Shown piece by piece: positions 21,851 through 31,359 of a DNA stretch of 64,000 nucleotides (the stretch's first letter is position 1; each line of letters begins with the position of its first letter). Source of the DNA: Gemmatimonadota bacterium (GTDB taxonomy: Bacteria > Gemmatimonadota > Gemmatimonadetes > Longimicrobiales > Gaopeijiaceae); assembly GCA_022826565.1 (NCBI GenBank), contig JAJDUP010000041.1, positions 91,307-155,306 of the forward strand, read 5' to 3'. The translations under genes and the position numbers were made by a program. The notes under the pieces are model-generated. The model was not told where the DNA came from and made no database searches. It was given only the letters and a program-made list of their open reading frames with translations.

Positions 21851-23095
21851 GTGCCGGCTGTCTCGGCTCTTGACCTCGATACGATCAGGCAGGACTTCCC
21901 GATCCTGGACCAGACGGTCGACGGCAAGCCCCTGGTCTACCTCGACAGCGCGGCGTCGTCCCAGAAGCCGCGCCAGGTCATCGAGGCGATCAGCAGGTAC
22001 TACCTCCGCGACCACGCCAACGTGCACCGCGGCGTCCACGAGCTCGCCCGCCGGGCCACCGAGGCCTACGAGAACAGCCGGGAACGCGTTGCCCGCTGGG
22101 TGAACGCGGCGGACGCGCACGAGATCGTGTGGACGCGCGGGACCAGCGAGGCGCTCAACCTGGTGGCTTTTTCGGTCGGCCAGGCGCGGGTGCGCAAGAA
22201 CGACGAAATCGTCATCTCCGAGATGGAGCACCACTCCAATCTGGTTCCGTGGCAGCTGCTGGCCGCCAGGACGGGCGCACGCCTTCGCTACGTCGGCCTC
22301 ACCGACGATGGACACATCGATCTCGATCACCTCGAGGCGCTGCTGGGGTCGCGCACCAGGGTCGTGTCGTTCCCGCACGTCTCCAACGCCCTGGGGACAA
22401 TCAACCCGGTGACCGACATCGGGACGCTGATCCGCGACCGGTCGGACGCGGTGTACATCCTCGACGGCGCCCAGGCGGCGCCCCATCTGCCCGTGGATGT
22501 CCAGGTGATCGGGTGCGACTTCTACGCGTTCTCGGGGCACAAGATGTGCGGCCCGACGGGGATGGGCGTGCTGTGGGGCCGGAAGGAGCTTCTGGACGAG
22601 ATGCCGCCGTACCAGGGCGGCGGGGAGATGATCGAAAGGGTGTCGCGGCAGTCGAGCACCTGGGCCGAGGTGCCACACAAGTTCGAGGCCGGGACGCCCA
22701 ACATCGCGGGAGCAGTGGGGATGGCGGCGGCGGTCGACTACCTGGACAGCGTGGGGCTGGACGCCATCCACGAGCACGAAATGGGGCTGACGCGCACCGC
22801 GATGCGTCTGCTGTCCAACGTGGATGGTCTCCACATTCTCGGCCCGGCCAGCGCGGAAGAGCGGGCCGGGGTGATTCCGTTCGTAATCGACGGCACGTCC
22901 GCCCAGGACGTGGCCACAATCCTCGACGCGCAGGGAATCGCGGTGAGGGCCGGGCATCACTGCGCCCAACTGGTTGTCGACCGCTATGGGCTCTCCGCCA
23001 CGGCCCGGGCATCCTTCTACCTTTACAACAGCAACGAAGAAGTGCACCGGTTGGCCGAAGGGATCAGGACGGCCAGGGAACTCCTGCTTTCCTGA
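21851..23095 (+). CDS. sufS: Cysteine desulfurase SufS
   Basis: A group II cysteine desulfurase that takes sulfur from L-cysteine for Fe-S cluster assembly. The frame has no suitable ATG; a GTG at 21851 follows AGGGAAAGGG and gives 414 residues, matching the family. The PLP lysine is in FSGHKMCGPTG (about Lys231); the sulfur-carrying cysteine is Cys371 in RAGHHCAQ; HHSN and the substrate Arg region are also present. No sufE or sufU partner gene follows in the window, although group II enzymes usually need one. Confidence 0.94.
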   Translation: MPAVSALDLDTIRQDFPILDQTVDGKPLVYLDSAASSQKPRQVIEAISRYYLRDHANVHRGVHELARRATEAYENSRERVARWVNAADAHEIVWTRGTSEALNLVAFSVGQARVRKNDEIVISEMEHHSNLVPWQLLAARTGARLRYVGLTDDGHIDLDHLEALLGSRTRVVSFPHVSNALGTINPVTDIGTLIRDRSDAVYILDGAQAAPHLPVDVQVIGCDFYAFSGHKMCGPTGMGVLWGRKELLDEMPPYQGGGEMIERVSRQSSTWAEVPHKFEAGTPNIAGAVGMAAAVDYLDSVGLDAIHEHEMGLTRTAMRLLSNVDGLHILGPASAEERAGVIPFVIDGTSAQDVATILDAQGIAVRAGHHCAQLVVDRYGLSATARASFYLYNSNEEVHRLAEGIRTARELLLS

Positions 23096-23153
23096 AGCGT
23101 CACGACCCCGAGCCGCCACACGACACGACAACCCATTCACGAGGGGACATCGA

Positions 23154-23783
23154 TTGTTCGCATCATCAGGAATTGACGTACACCGCTTTTGCACCCTCCT
23201 GCTGGTCTCCGCAGCCCTCGGTTGCGGTGGCGATGGCGCCGAGGACGCGGAGCCACCCGAACCGGATCCTCTGGTCTCCACGGAGAGCCCGCGCCAAACC
23301 ATGACCGACGCCGACTACGGAGAGTTGGAGCCGTCGGAGGTCGCGCTCAGCCTGCCCTGGACCGGCAACAGGATCACTCGGGATCCGGACCCCGAAGACG
23401 CGCCCGCACAGCTTACAGCGGTCAGCACCGACCGCTCACGGGGCTTCGATCGCGTGACCTTCTCGTTCTCTCCGGCGCTTCCCGGCTATCGGCTCGCGAT
23501 GTCGACGGACGCCGGAGGCGGATGTGACGGCACCGAGTCCGCATCGGACGCACCCGCGCACCTCGTGGTCGAGTTCGAGCGCGCGGTGTCCAGTGATGGC
23601 GGTTCCCCCCTCGTCAGTGACCGGAGCCGCTCGACCGGCTTCCCGGCACTGGTCGATGCGGTTCAGGCCTGCGATGCGGATGGCAAGGTGAGGTGGCTCC
23701 TCGGCACGAGCGGCGCCGTGGATTACCGCATCATGGAAATGTCGGTCAATCCGCGTCTGGTGGTCGACCTGCGTCACCCATAA
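23154..23783 (+). CDS. AMIN-like domain lipoprotein
   Basis: A 209-residue exported lipoprotein. The most likely start is TTG at 23154, six bases after GAGGGGA, giving a signal with lipobox AALGC (Cys at about residue 23). After a low-complexity acidic linker comes a beta-rich domain with FDRVTFSFSPALPGYRL and the closing NPRLVVDLRH, the pattern of AMIN-like domains found in secreted actinobacterial and other envelope proteins. Its role is unknown; peptidoglycan binding is only an analogy. It follows sufS by 58 bases but is probably unrelated in function. Confidence 0.65.
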   Translation: MFASSGIDVHRFCTLLLVSAALGCGGDGAEDAEPPEPDPLVSTESPRQTMTDADYGELEPSEVALSLPWTGNRITRDPDPEDAPAQLTAVSTDRSRGFDRVTFSFSPALPGYRLAMSTDAGGGCDGTESASDAPAHLVVEFERAVSSDGGSPLVSDRSRSTGFPALVDAVQACDADGKVRWLLGTSGAVDYRIMEMSVNPRLVVDLRHP

Positions 23784-23975
23784 CAACTGGGTCGGGGAAC
23801 TTTCAAGTAGCGCCGCCGGCCCTGACTGTGTAGAATAGCTGTGGATGGTGGCTCTGTCGGCCGTTGGCAACAGTTGGCCACTGAATGGACCTCTCCTGTC
23901 TCGCGCGGGACAGGATCTTGGACTGATGCCCACGTGCGGGGTCAGTTCGGTGTATCCGGAACGCAGGAAGAACCC

Positions 23976-25256
23976 GTGATCTACAGAACGTCGACAGGCC
24001 TGACGCCGATGCTTGGGGTGCTTGCGCTGGCGTCCTGCGGTGACAGGGGCGCCGATCCACCCACGGCCCCGCCGCCCGAACCTCCCGTCAATCCTCTGGT
24101 CGAGGCCAGATGCGAAAGCGGAACGGCCAACCAGTATCCGTGCGACAGGATAGACCTGGTTTCGAAGCTGGAGATGCACCAGATCGACGCGCAGTCGGTG
24201 GTGAGCGACCTGTGGGGATGGACCGATCCGGTGACCGGCACCGAATGGGCATTGGTGGGACATTCCAGCGGCACCTCCTTCGTATCGCTTGGCGATCCGC
24301 GGAACCCTGTGTACATGGGCGTGCTGCCGATGACACAGGGCGCGAGTTCCAGCGTGTGGCGCGACATCAAGGTCTACAACGACCACGCGTTCATCGTCGC
24401 CGATGGGGCGGGGCCGCACGGGATGCAGGTCTTCGACCTCACGCAGCTGCGGCAGGGAGGCAGCGCGCCCGTGACCTACGCGGCGACCGCGCACTACGAC
24501 AACGTCGCGAGCGTCCACAACATCGTGATCAACGAAGAGACCGGGTTCGCCTACGCCGTGGGCAGCAACAGCGGGGGTGAGCATTGCGGGGGCGGTCTCC
24601 ACATGATCGACATCGGCGACCCCGCCAACCCCCGCTTTGCCGGCTGCTTCGCCGACGGCTCGACCGGATTCAACCAGACCGGCTACACGCATGACGCGAT
24701 GTGCGTGGTCTACAGGGGTCCCGATTCCGAACACAGGGGCAAGGAAGTCTGTTTCGGGGCCAACGAGACGGCGCTGAGCATCGCCGATGTCACGGACAAG
24801 GATGGTCCGGTTGCGGTTTCCGTAGCCAGGTATCCCGATTCCGGCTACACCCATCAGGTCTGGGTCGATGCCGCTCACGAGTACCTGTACATGAACGACG
24901 AGTTCGACGAGTTCGGCAGCTTTTCGCAGACGAGGACCCTGGTATGGGACATCAAGGATCTCGATGATCCGATCATCGCCAGCGAGTTCCTGGGCTCTAC
25001 CGCCGCTTCGGATCACAATCTCTATGTGGATGGCAATCTGCTGTATCAGTCCAACTACAGGGCGGGACTGCGTATCCTGAACATCGAAGACCGAGAGAAC
25101 CCGAGAGAGGTCGCGTACTTCGATGTGGAGCCCATCGGCGAGGACGAACCCGGATTCGACGGCAGCTGGAGCAATTATCCCTTTTTCGACAGCGGTGTGA
25201 TTGCCGTGACTTCGATGAACGGCGGTGTCTTCTTCGTGAGGTATTCCGGAAGCTGA
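23976..25256 (+). CDS. Choice-of-anchor B family lipoprotein
   Basis: A 426-residue lipoprotein. GTG at 23976 follows AGGAAG five bases upstream and gives a signal ending in lipobox LASC. The mature protein is a repeat-built beta-propeller with several LVIVD-like strands (TSFVSLGDPRNPVYMGVLP, GLHMIDIGDPANPRFAG, GLRILNIEDRENPREVA) typical of choice-of-anchor B proteins, plus conserved His-rich segments (VHNIVINEETGFAYAVG, YTHDAMCVVY). Such proteins are cell-surface propellers of unknown ligand. Confidence 0.8.
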   Translation: MIYRTSTGLTPMLGVLALASCGDRGADPPTAPPPEPPVNPLVEARCESGTANQYPCDRIDLVSKLEMHQIDAQSVVSDLWGWTDPVTGTEWALVGHSSGTSFVSLGDPRNPVYMGVLPMTQGASSSVWRDIKVYNDHAFIVADGAGPHGMQVFDLTQLRQGGSAPVTYAATAHYDNVASVHNIVINEETGFAYAVGSNSGGEHCGGGLHMIDIGDPANPRFAGCFADGSTGFNQTGYTHDAMCVVYRGPDSEHRGKEVCFGANETALSIADVTDKDGPVAVSVARYPDSGYTHQVWVDAAHEYLYMNDEFDEFGSFSQTRTLVWDIKDLDDPIIASEFLGSTAASDHNLYVDGNLLYQSNYRAGLRILNIEDRENPREVAYFDVEPIGEDEPGFDGSWSNYPFFDSGVIAVTSMNGGVFFVRYSGS

Positions 25257-25377
25257 CCCGCAGGCCGCGTATTTGCGATAACCCGGGCGGTCTCCACCCC
25301 CGCCCAGCCGTTTCGCCAGCTTTTGGGGCGCGATTTTCGGCTGGCTGCGCCCTTGCATCCGCAACTATATTGCGCCG

Positions 25378-27027
25378 ATGAGTAGCACGGCTCTCAAGGT
25401 TGACCCGCCCCTGGCCCGCGGCACCTTCGTCAGGCTCGCCCCGGTTCTCGCGCTGACCGCCGTCACGCTCGCCGCGTGCACCGCCGATGACGCGCCCGCC
25501 GACCTGTTGATCGCCGGCGGTTCCGTGCTGGACGGCACGGGGAGCGCTGCCGTTTCAGCCGATGTCGCGGTCGCCGACGATCGCATCGTCCTTTTGGGCG
25601 ATGCCGCCCAGGCCGGAGTCCAGGCTGCCGACACGATCGATGCGACGGGACTGGTCGTGACGCCGGGTTTCATCGACATGCACTCGCACGCGGAACTGGA
25701 CGCGGACCACGGCCGCGATGCACGCGCTTTCCTCTACCAGGGAATCACCACCGTCGCGCTCGGCATGGACGGTGGGGGCAGCGCAGACGTCGATGCGCGG
25801 ATGGCCGGTTGGCAGGCCGACGGGATCGGCGTGAACGCGTTCCTTTTCGTGGGGCACAACTCGGTGCGGGCATGGGTAATGGGGATGGCGGACCGCGAGC
25901 CCACCGGCGCGGAGCTCGATGAGTTGCGGGCGCTGGTGCGCCAGGGCATGGACGAGGGCGCCCACGGGCTCTCGTCGGGACTGTTCTACCTGCCGGGCAA
26001 CTACGCCGAGACCGAGGAAGTAATCGAGCTCAACCGCGTCGCCGCGGAGTACCCGGGGGCGATTTACGACACCCACGACCGCGATCTGGGCGCCGCCTAT
26101 CCTCCCTTCGGATACCTGGAGTCGATCGCCGAGGGTATCCGCATCGGAGAAGAAGCGGGGACCAAGGTCATCTTCAGCCACTTCAACGCCCAGGGCGCCC
26201 ACAACTACGGACGCGCCCACGAGGGCGCCGCGCTGATCGAAGCCGCCCGGAAACGCGGCGTCGAAGTCGCGGGAGCGCACCACTCCTACACGGCGACCCA
26301 GTCGAACCTGCGCTCCTACACCATCCCCGGCTGGGCGGTCGACGGCGGCGACACGGCGATGGTGCGGCGCTTCGACCACCCCGACACCCTGAAGATCATT
26401 GATGCGCAGACCCGCGAGATGCTCGCGATCAGGGGAGGCGCCGCGCGCATCCTCTTCGCGGACCAGCGCCCCGACCTGAACGGCAGGACCCTGCAGGACA
26501 TGGCCGACGAGTGGGCAATCGACGCCCCCGCCGCCGCCCGCCGCATCCTGCGCGACGGGAATGCCGCCGTCATGAACCTGGGCCTGTACGACATCGAGAA
26601 CATCCGCTACCTGGCCCAGCGCGACTGGATGATGACCTGCACCGACGGCCGCGACCCCGGCCCGGCCCGACCCGTCACCCATCCCCGCGCCTTCGGATCG
26701 TTCACGAAGAAGATCCGCGACCTCGTCCTCGACGAGCAGCTCATCGCGCTCCCGTACGCCGTCCGCTCGATGACGGGGCTCGCCGCCGACTTCCTGGGGT
26801 GGCCCGACCGCGGATACATCCGCGAAGGCTCCGCCGCCGACATCGCCGTCCTCGACCTGGAGCACGTCCAGGACATGGCGACCTACGAGAATCCCCACCA
26901 GTACTCGCGCGGAACCGTGCACGTGCTCGTGAACGGGGCATTCGCCGTGCGCGACGGGGAGGCCACGATGGCCCTGGCCGGGCGCCCGATCCTGCGCGGC
27001 GGCGCGGCATACGATGGCGGGCACTGA
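25378..27027 (+). CDS. N-acyl-D-amino-acid deacylase family lipoprotein (amidohydrolase)
   Basis: A 549-residue D-aminoacylase-like amidohydrolase. The N-terminus is a signal with lipobox TLAAC, so the enzyme is lipid-anchored. Metal-site features are HSH in GFIDMHSHAELD, FSHFNAQG, the AHHSYTATQ segment and Asp in MTCTDGRDPG near the C-terminal end of the barrel, followed by GYIREGSAADIAVLDL. Family members remove acyl groups from N-acyl-D-amino acids, or act on dihydropyrimidine-like rings. It overlaps the enoyl-CoA hydratase gene by 14 bases. Confidence 0.85.
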   Translation: MSSTALKVDPPLARGTFVRLAPVLALTAVTLAACTADDAPADLLIAGGSVLDGTGSAAVSADVAVADDRIVLLGDAAQAGVQAADTIDATGLVVTPGFIDMHSHAELDADHGRDARAFLYQGITTVALGMDGGGSADVDARMAGWQADGIGVNAFLFVGHNSVRAWVMGMADREPTGAELDELRALVRQGMDEGAHGLSSGLFYLPGNYAETEEVIELNRVAAEYPGAIYDTHDRDLGAAYPPFGYLESIAEGIRIGEEAGTKVIFSHFNAQGAHNYGRAHEGAALIEAARKRGVEVAGAHHSYTATQSNLRSYTIPGWAVDGGDTAMVRRFDHPDTLKIIDAQTREMLAIRGGAARILFADQRPDLNGRTLQDMADEWAIDAPAAARRILRDGNAAVMNLGLYDIENIRYLAQRDWMMTCTDGRDPGPARPVTHPRAFGSFTKKIRDLVLDEQLIALPYAVRSMTGLAADFLGWPDRGYIREGSAADIAVLDLEHVQDMATYENPHQYSRGTVHVLVNGAFAVRDGEATMALAGRPILRGGAAYDGGH

Positions 27028-27799
27028 GGTTCTGGCGTCGCGCGACGGCGCCATCCTGATCCTCACGCTCAACCGTCCCCACCGCCTGAACGCGGTGAAT
27101 GTCGCGCTGTACGAGGGCCTCGTCCGCGGACTCGAGCGCGCCGACCAGGACAACGACATCCGCTGCGTGATCCTCACCGGCACCGGACGCGCCTTCTGCG
27201 CGGGAGCCGATCTCAAGGAGCACCGCGACAGGGAGATGACCCCGGACGAGCGGCGCCACTACACTGAAATCGCCCAGCGCGCCAACCACCTGATCCAGAC
27301 GATCGGCACCCCTGTTGTCGCCGCGGTGAACGGCCACGCCATCGGCGCGGGTCTGGAATTGGCCCTCTCGGCGGACTTCGCCATTGTGGCCGAGGACGCG
27401 AAGTTGCGGCTCCCCGAGATCGCCCTCGGCACTTTCGTGGGCGGCGGCGCCGTCTACACGCTTTCCAACCGCGTCGGCGTACCCAGGGCCCGCGAGATCA
27501 TCTTCCTGGGCGACTTCTTCTCTGGCGCCGACGCGGCCGACATGGGGGTCGCCGACCGGGCCGTCCCCGCCGACGACGTGCTGGCCGAAGCCACGCGGCT
27601 GGCCGAGCGCCTCGCCCGCCGCGCGCCCATCCCCCTGGCCGCCGCAAAACGCCTGATCGGTCCAGCCGCGGAGATGTCGCCCGAAGAGGCGATGGAGCGC
27701 GAAAAAGTCGCCCTCGAGGCCATCTTCGAAACCTCCGACTGGCGCGAGGGTCTGGCCGCATTCCACGAAAAACGCCCGCCGAACTTCCAGGGGAGATGA
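27014..27799 (+). CDS. Enoyl-CoA hydratase/isomerase family protein
   Basis: A 261-residue crotonase-fold protein. The CoA oxyanion-hole segments are GRAFCAGADLKE and VAAVNGHAIGAGLELAL; the catalytic-loop region LRLPEIALGTFVGGG has the Glu expected for a hydratase at PEIALG. It hydrates 2-enoyl-CoA or isomerises related thioesters. It lies between the deacylase gene (14-base overlap) and the acyl-CoA synthetase gene (4-base overlap, ATGA), so the three are one operon. Confidence 0.88.
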   Translation: MAGTEVLASRDGAILILTLNRPHRLNAVNVALYEGLVRGLERADQDNDIRCVILTGTGRAFCAGADLKEHRDREMTPDERRHYTEIAQRANHLIQTIGTPVVAAVNGHAIGAGLELALSADFAIVAEDAKLRLPEIALGTFVGGGAVYTLSNRVGVPRAREIIFLGDFFSGADAADMGVADRAVPADDVLAEATRLAERLARRAPIPLAAAKRLIGPAAEMSPEEAMEREKVALEAIFETSDWREGLAAFHEKRPPNFQGR

Positions 27800-30021
27800 C
27801 GCTCGGGCCGATCTTCGAGCCACGCTCGATCGCGGTCGTCGGGGCCAGCAGCAACCCCACGAAGCGCGGACATCAGATCCTGCGTGCCCTTGGCGACTCC
27901 GGGTACCCGGGTCGCGTCTACGCGGTCAGCCCCAAAGGCGGCCGTCTGCTGGGCCATGAGGTGTATACCTCTTTGGAGGAAATGCCGGAGGCGGCGGATC
28001 TGGCGGTGATCTGCACACCCGCGGCGACCGTGCCGGATCTGCTGCGGGCCTGCGGCGAGCGCGGCGTTGCCGGCGCGGTGGTGCTTGCCGTCGGATTCGG
28101 GGAGGCAGGCCCGGCAGGGGCGGAGCTGGAAGCGCGGCTGCGGCGAGTGGCGCGCAAAGGCGGCGTCCGGGTAGTCGGCCCGAACACCTCCGGCCTCCTC
28201 AACCTGCCCCTGGGCGTCAACCTGATCGGCGCGCGCGGCGTCCGTCCCGGAGGGATCGCGCTGCTGGTACAGTCCGGGAACATCGCGCTGGACCTGATGA
28301 CCCAGGTCACCGAGGGCTCCCGCATGGGCATCTCGATCTGTTGCGGCCTGGGCAACGAGGCGGACGTCGGGTTCGGCGAGGTTCTCGCCTTCCTGGGCGA
28401 CCATGCCGACACCGACGCGATCGTCGCCCACATCGAAGGCTGCAAGGATCCCCGTGCCCTTCTCCGTGCCGCGGCTTCGGTGACGCGCCGCAAACCCGTC
28501 GTGGTCATCAAGTCGGGCCGCACGTCCGCTGGCGCCCACGCGGCACTCTCGCACACCGGTGCGATCGCGGGACCCTACGACCGGCTGCGGGCCGGCTTCG
28601 CGCAGGCCGGGGTCGTCGAGGTCACCCGGACCGACGAGTTGCTGCCCGTGGCCATCGCCCTGGGATCGCAGCCCTGCGGCCCCTCCCACGCCGGCGTGAC
28701 CATCCTCTCCGACGGCGGCGGCCAGAGCACGCTGGCCGTGGACACCCTGCACGAGATGGAGGTTCCGCTGGCCGGCCTCACAGCGGAGACGTCGGCCGCA
28801 CTGCGCACCTGCCTGGGTCCGGCCGCCGCGGTGCGCACGCCCGTTGACGTGGCCGGCGCGGCCGACGCCGATCCGGGCGTGTTCGCCCGCGCACTCGAGG
28901 TCATCGCCGCCGACCCGTCGGTCGGGGTGGTGATGGTGGTCGGCCTCTTCGGCGGGTACGGGATTCGCTTTTCGGAGACGCTCGCCGAAATCGAGGCCGA
29001 GGCGGCCCGGTCGATGGCGGCGCTGATGCGCGGGCGCGGCAAGGGGCTGGTCGTGCACTCCCAGTACGCGTCGCATCCCAGTGCCGCGCTGGACGCGTTT
29101 CGCGAGGCGCACGTGCCCGTGATCGGGTCGCTCGAGGTGGCATGCCGGGCGGTGGCGGCGCTGCAGCGGCGCGGGGCGAGCCGTGTCGCGTGGCGGCCGT
29201 GGGGTCGCGACAGGACGGGGCCGGGCGCGGCAGCCGTTCCGGAACGGCCGCGGGGCGCCGGAGGCGAATCGGGTGCGAAGGCGCATTCAGTCATCCGCGC
29301 TGTGCGCCGCGAGGATCGCATCACCCTTGCCGAAACGGAATCGCGGGAGCTTCTCGCTGCGTCCGGGCTGCCATTCGAGCCCCTGGAGATTGTGCACTCC
29401 GCCGACGAAGCCGCGGCCGCGGCCGAACTCATTGGTGGCCCGGTCGCGCTCAAGCTGCTGTCGCGTCACATCACCCATAAGTCGGACGCGGGCGGCGTGT
29501 TGCTGAACGTGACGGGCGGCGATGAGGCCCGCACCGCCTTCGAGAGCGTCGCCGCGAACGCACGTGCCTACGGAAGCGCCCATGCGCTGCCACAGGAGGA
29601 GTGCTCCGCGACCGTATCACCGATGCTCGCGGCTCCCGTCGCCGAACTGCTGGTGGGCGCGTGCCGTGATCCCCAGCTCGGGCCCGTGCTCACGATCGGT
29701 GCCGGCGGGATCTGGGTGGAGGTGCTGCGCGACGCTGTCCACCGTGTCCTCCCGGTGGCTGCGAACGAGATCGAAGCCGCGCTGAGCGACTTGAAGGTGA
29801 AGGCGCTGCTCACCGGCGCGCGCGGGAAGGAGGCCGTGAAGCCGGGCGCGATCGTCGAGGCGGCCGCCGCCGTCGCCGATTGCATAATGAGGTGGCCGGA
29901 TGTCGCCGAGGTCGAGGTCAACCCCCTCTTTGTGTACCCGGAGCGCGTGGTGCCCGTCGACGCGAGGGTGGTGCTGCGGAGCAAGACAGGGCCGAGCACG
30001 ATGCAACCAGGTAGGTCCTGA
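27796..30021 (+). CDS. ADP-forming acyl-CoA synthetase (acetate--CoA ligase family), fused alpha and beta subunits
   Basis: A 741-residue two-part enzyme. Residues 1 to about 465 are the CoA-binding and ligase half (SIAVVGASSNPTKRGHQ, VVGPNTSGLLN, and the phosphohistidine region with ALSHTGAIAG near 255). A low-complexity linker leads to the ATP-grasp half (about 505-735; SGLPFEPLEIVHSADEAAAA, GPVALKLLSRHITHKSDAGG, EVEVNPLFVYP). The family converts acyl-CoA, ADP and phosphate into acid, CoA and ATP, or the reverse. It is coupled to the enoyl-CoA hydratase gene by a 4-base overlap. Confidence 0.9.
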   Translation: MTLGPIFEPRSIAVVGASSNPTKRGHQILRALGDSGYPGRVYAVSPKGGRLLGHEVYTSLEEMPEAADLAVICTPAATVPDLLRACGERGVAGAVVLAVGFGEAGPAGAELEARLRRVARKGGVRVVGPNTSGLLNLPLGVNLIGARGVRPGGIALLVQSGNIALDLMTQVTEGSRMGISICCGLGNEADVGFGEVLAFLGDHADTDAIVAHIEGCKDPRALLRAAASVTRRKPVVVIKSGRTSAGAHAALSHTGAIAGPYDRLRAGFAQAGVVEVTRTDELLPVAIALGSQPCGPSHAGVTILSDGGGQSTLAVDTLHEMEVPLAGLTAETSAALRTCLGPAAAVRTPVDVAGAADADPGVFARALEVIAADPSVGVVMVVGLFGGYGIRFSETLAEIEAEAARSMAALMRGRGKGLVVHSQYASHPSAALDAFREAHVPVIGSLEVACRAVAALQRRGASRVAWRPWGRDRTGPGAAAVPERPRGAGGESGAKAHSVIRAVRREDRITLAETESRELLAASGLPFEPLEIVHSADEAAAAAELIGGPVALKLLSRHITHKSDAGGVLLNVTGGDEARTAFESVAANARAYGSAHALPQEECSATVSPMLAAPVAELLVGACRDPQLGPVLTIGAGGIWVEVLRDAVHRVLPVAANEIEAALSDLKVKALLTGARGKEAVKPGAIVEAAAAVADCIMRWPDVAEVEVNPLFVYPERVVPVDARVVLRSKTGPSTMQPGRS

Positions 30022-30109
30022 CAGCTTCAAAACACAACAGAACGGCATCCTCTTCCGGCAGGACCGCCATCACCGAAAACCGGACGCATCGCCGTCACAG
30101 GAGAACCCG

Positions 30110-31357
30110 ATGTCCATGCAATTCATTTCGTGCCCGAACGGCGCCGCGTTCCGCCTGGCCCCGGGCGTTCTCCCCGCCGCCATCCTCGCTTTCGCCGCCT
30201 GTGAATCGAGCGACACGGCCCCCGGTCTCATGACCGCGGACAGCGCCGGCGTCCAGATCGTGACAAGCGATCCACTCGGCTCGGACGCGGCCTGCAGCCT
30301 GAGCGAAGAGCCGGTGTTCGCGGTCGGTGAGGAAGGCGGCGATGAGAGCTTCCTGTTCAGCGAAGTCATCGGTCTCGGGCGCCTGTCCGACGGGTCGGTT
30401 GCCGCAATCGACAGGCGCAGCAACGAGATCCGGATCTTCGCCGACGATGGCCGCCATCTGCGCTCGATGGGCGGCTCTGGGGAGGGCCCTGGAGAGTTCA
30501 GCAACGCCTGGTTCCTCTGGGTGCTTCCCGGGGACACGCTCTGGGTCGGGGACTGGCGTCCCTGGCGCTACAACGTCTTCACGTCGGCCGGAGATTTCGT
30601 CAAGGCGGTGCCGATGACTCCGGCCTACCCCAACTCGTCACAATGGGGAGGCGTGCTGGACAACGGCGTTTCCGTCAACGTGAGGAACGGCGGTCCCCTC
30701 GAGCCGAGCTTTGTCATACCCGACACGCTCATCGTCGAAGCGCACGACACGGATGGTCGCCTCGTGAGCACCATTGCCCGCGTTCCGGACGTGGCCCACG
30801 GAATGACCGGCAAATCGGAGGCTCTGGGCATCAACCTCGTGCTCCGCCCACTCTTTGCCGCGCGTGCCATGGCGGATGCGGCCGGGACCACGGTGGCCAC
30901 AGGTCACGGGGGAAGTCCCGAAGTCCGGCTTCTCGACGGCGCGTTCCAACTCCGGCGCATCGTTCGCTGGTCCGATCCCGGCAGAGAGGTGACCCCGGCA
31001 GACGTAAGGGCATGGCGCGACAACTACTCAGAGAGCCGTGGGGGCCGCAATTCGGATCGATGGAGCCAATTCGACGACGTGAGGGTCGACCCCGAGATTC
31101 CGGCCGCCGACTTCTTTCCGGCCTTCACCTACATCATGCTGGGACGTGACGGCCGGCTATGGGTATTGCCGTACCAGAGACCGGGGCAGAATCGGCGCGG
31201 ATTCATGGCGTTCCAGCCCGACGGCACGTTCCTCTGTCACCTCACGCAGCCCCCGAGCTTCAACGTCCTCGAGTTCGGCGCCGACTATGCTCTCGGTGTG
31301 GAGGCGGACGAACTCGGGGTCCAGACGGTGGCGATGTACCAACTCGGCCACCCGTAG
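30110..31357 (+). CDS. 6-bladed beta-propeller lipoprotein
   Basis: A 415-residue exported propeller. AGGAG at 30099-30103 selects the ATG at 30110; the signal ends in lipobox FAAC. Blade signatures include GRLSDGSVAAIDRRSNEIRI and the family hallmark LRSMGGSGEGPGEF. These lipoproteins are abundant in Gemmatimonadota and Bacteroidota and have no known enzymatic role. Paralogs in this window are at 48460-49614 and 62740-63897. Confidence 0.85.
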   Translation: MSMQFISCPNGAAFRLAPGVLPAAILAFAACESSDTAPGLMTADSAGVQIVTSDPLGSDAACSLSEEPVFAVGEEGGDESFLFSEVIGLGRLSDGSVAAIDRRSNEIRIFADDGRHLRSMGGSGEGPGEFSNAWFLWVLPGDTLWVGDWRPWRYNVFTSAGDFVKAVPMTPAYPNSSQWGGVLDNGVSVNVRNGGPLEPSFVIPDTLIVEAHDTDGRLVSTIARVPDVAHGMTGKSEALGINLVLRPLFAARAMADAAGTTVATGHGGSPEVRLLDGAFQLRRIVRWSDPGREVTPADVRAWRDNYSESRGGRNSDRWSQFDDVRVDPEIPAADFFPAFTYIMLGRDGRLWVLPYQRPGQNRRGFMAFQPDGTFLCHLTQPPSFNVLEFGADYALGVEADELGVQTVAMYQLGHP

Positions 31358-31359
31358 TA

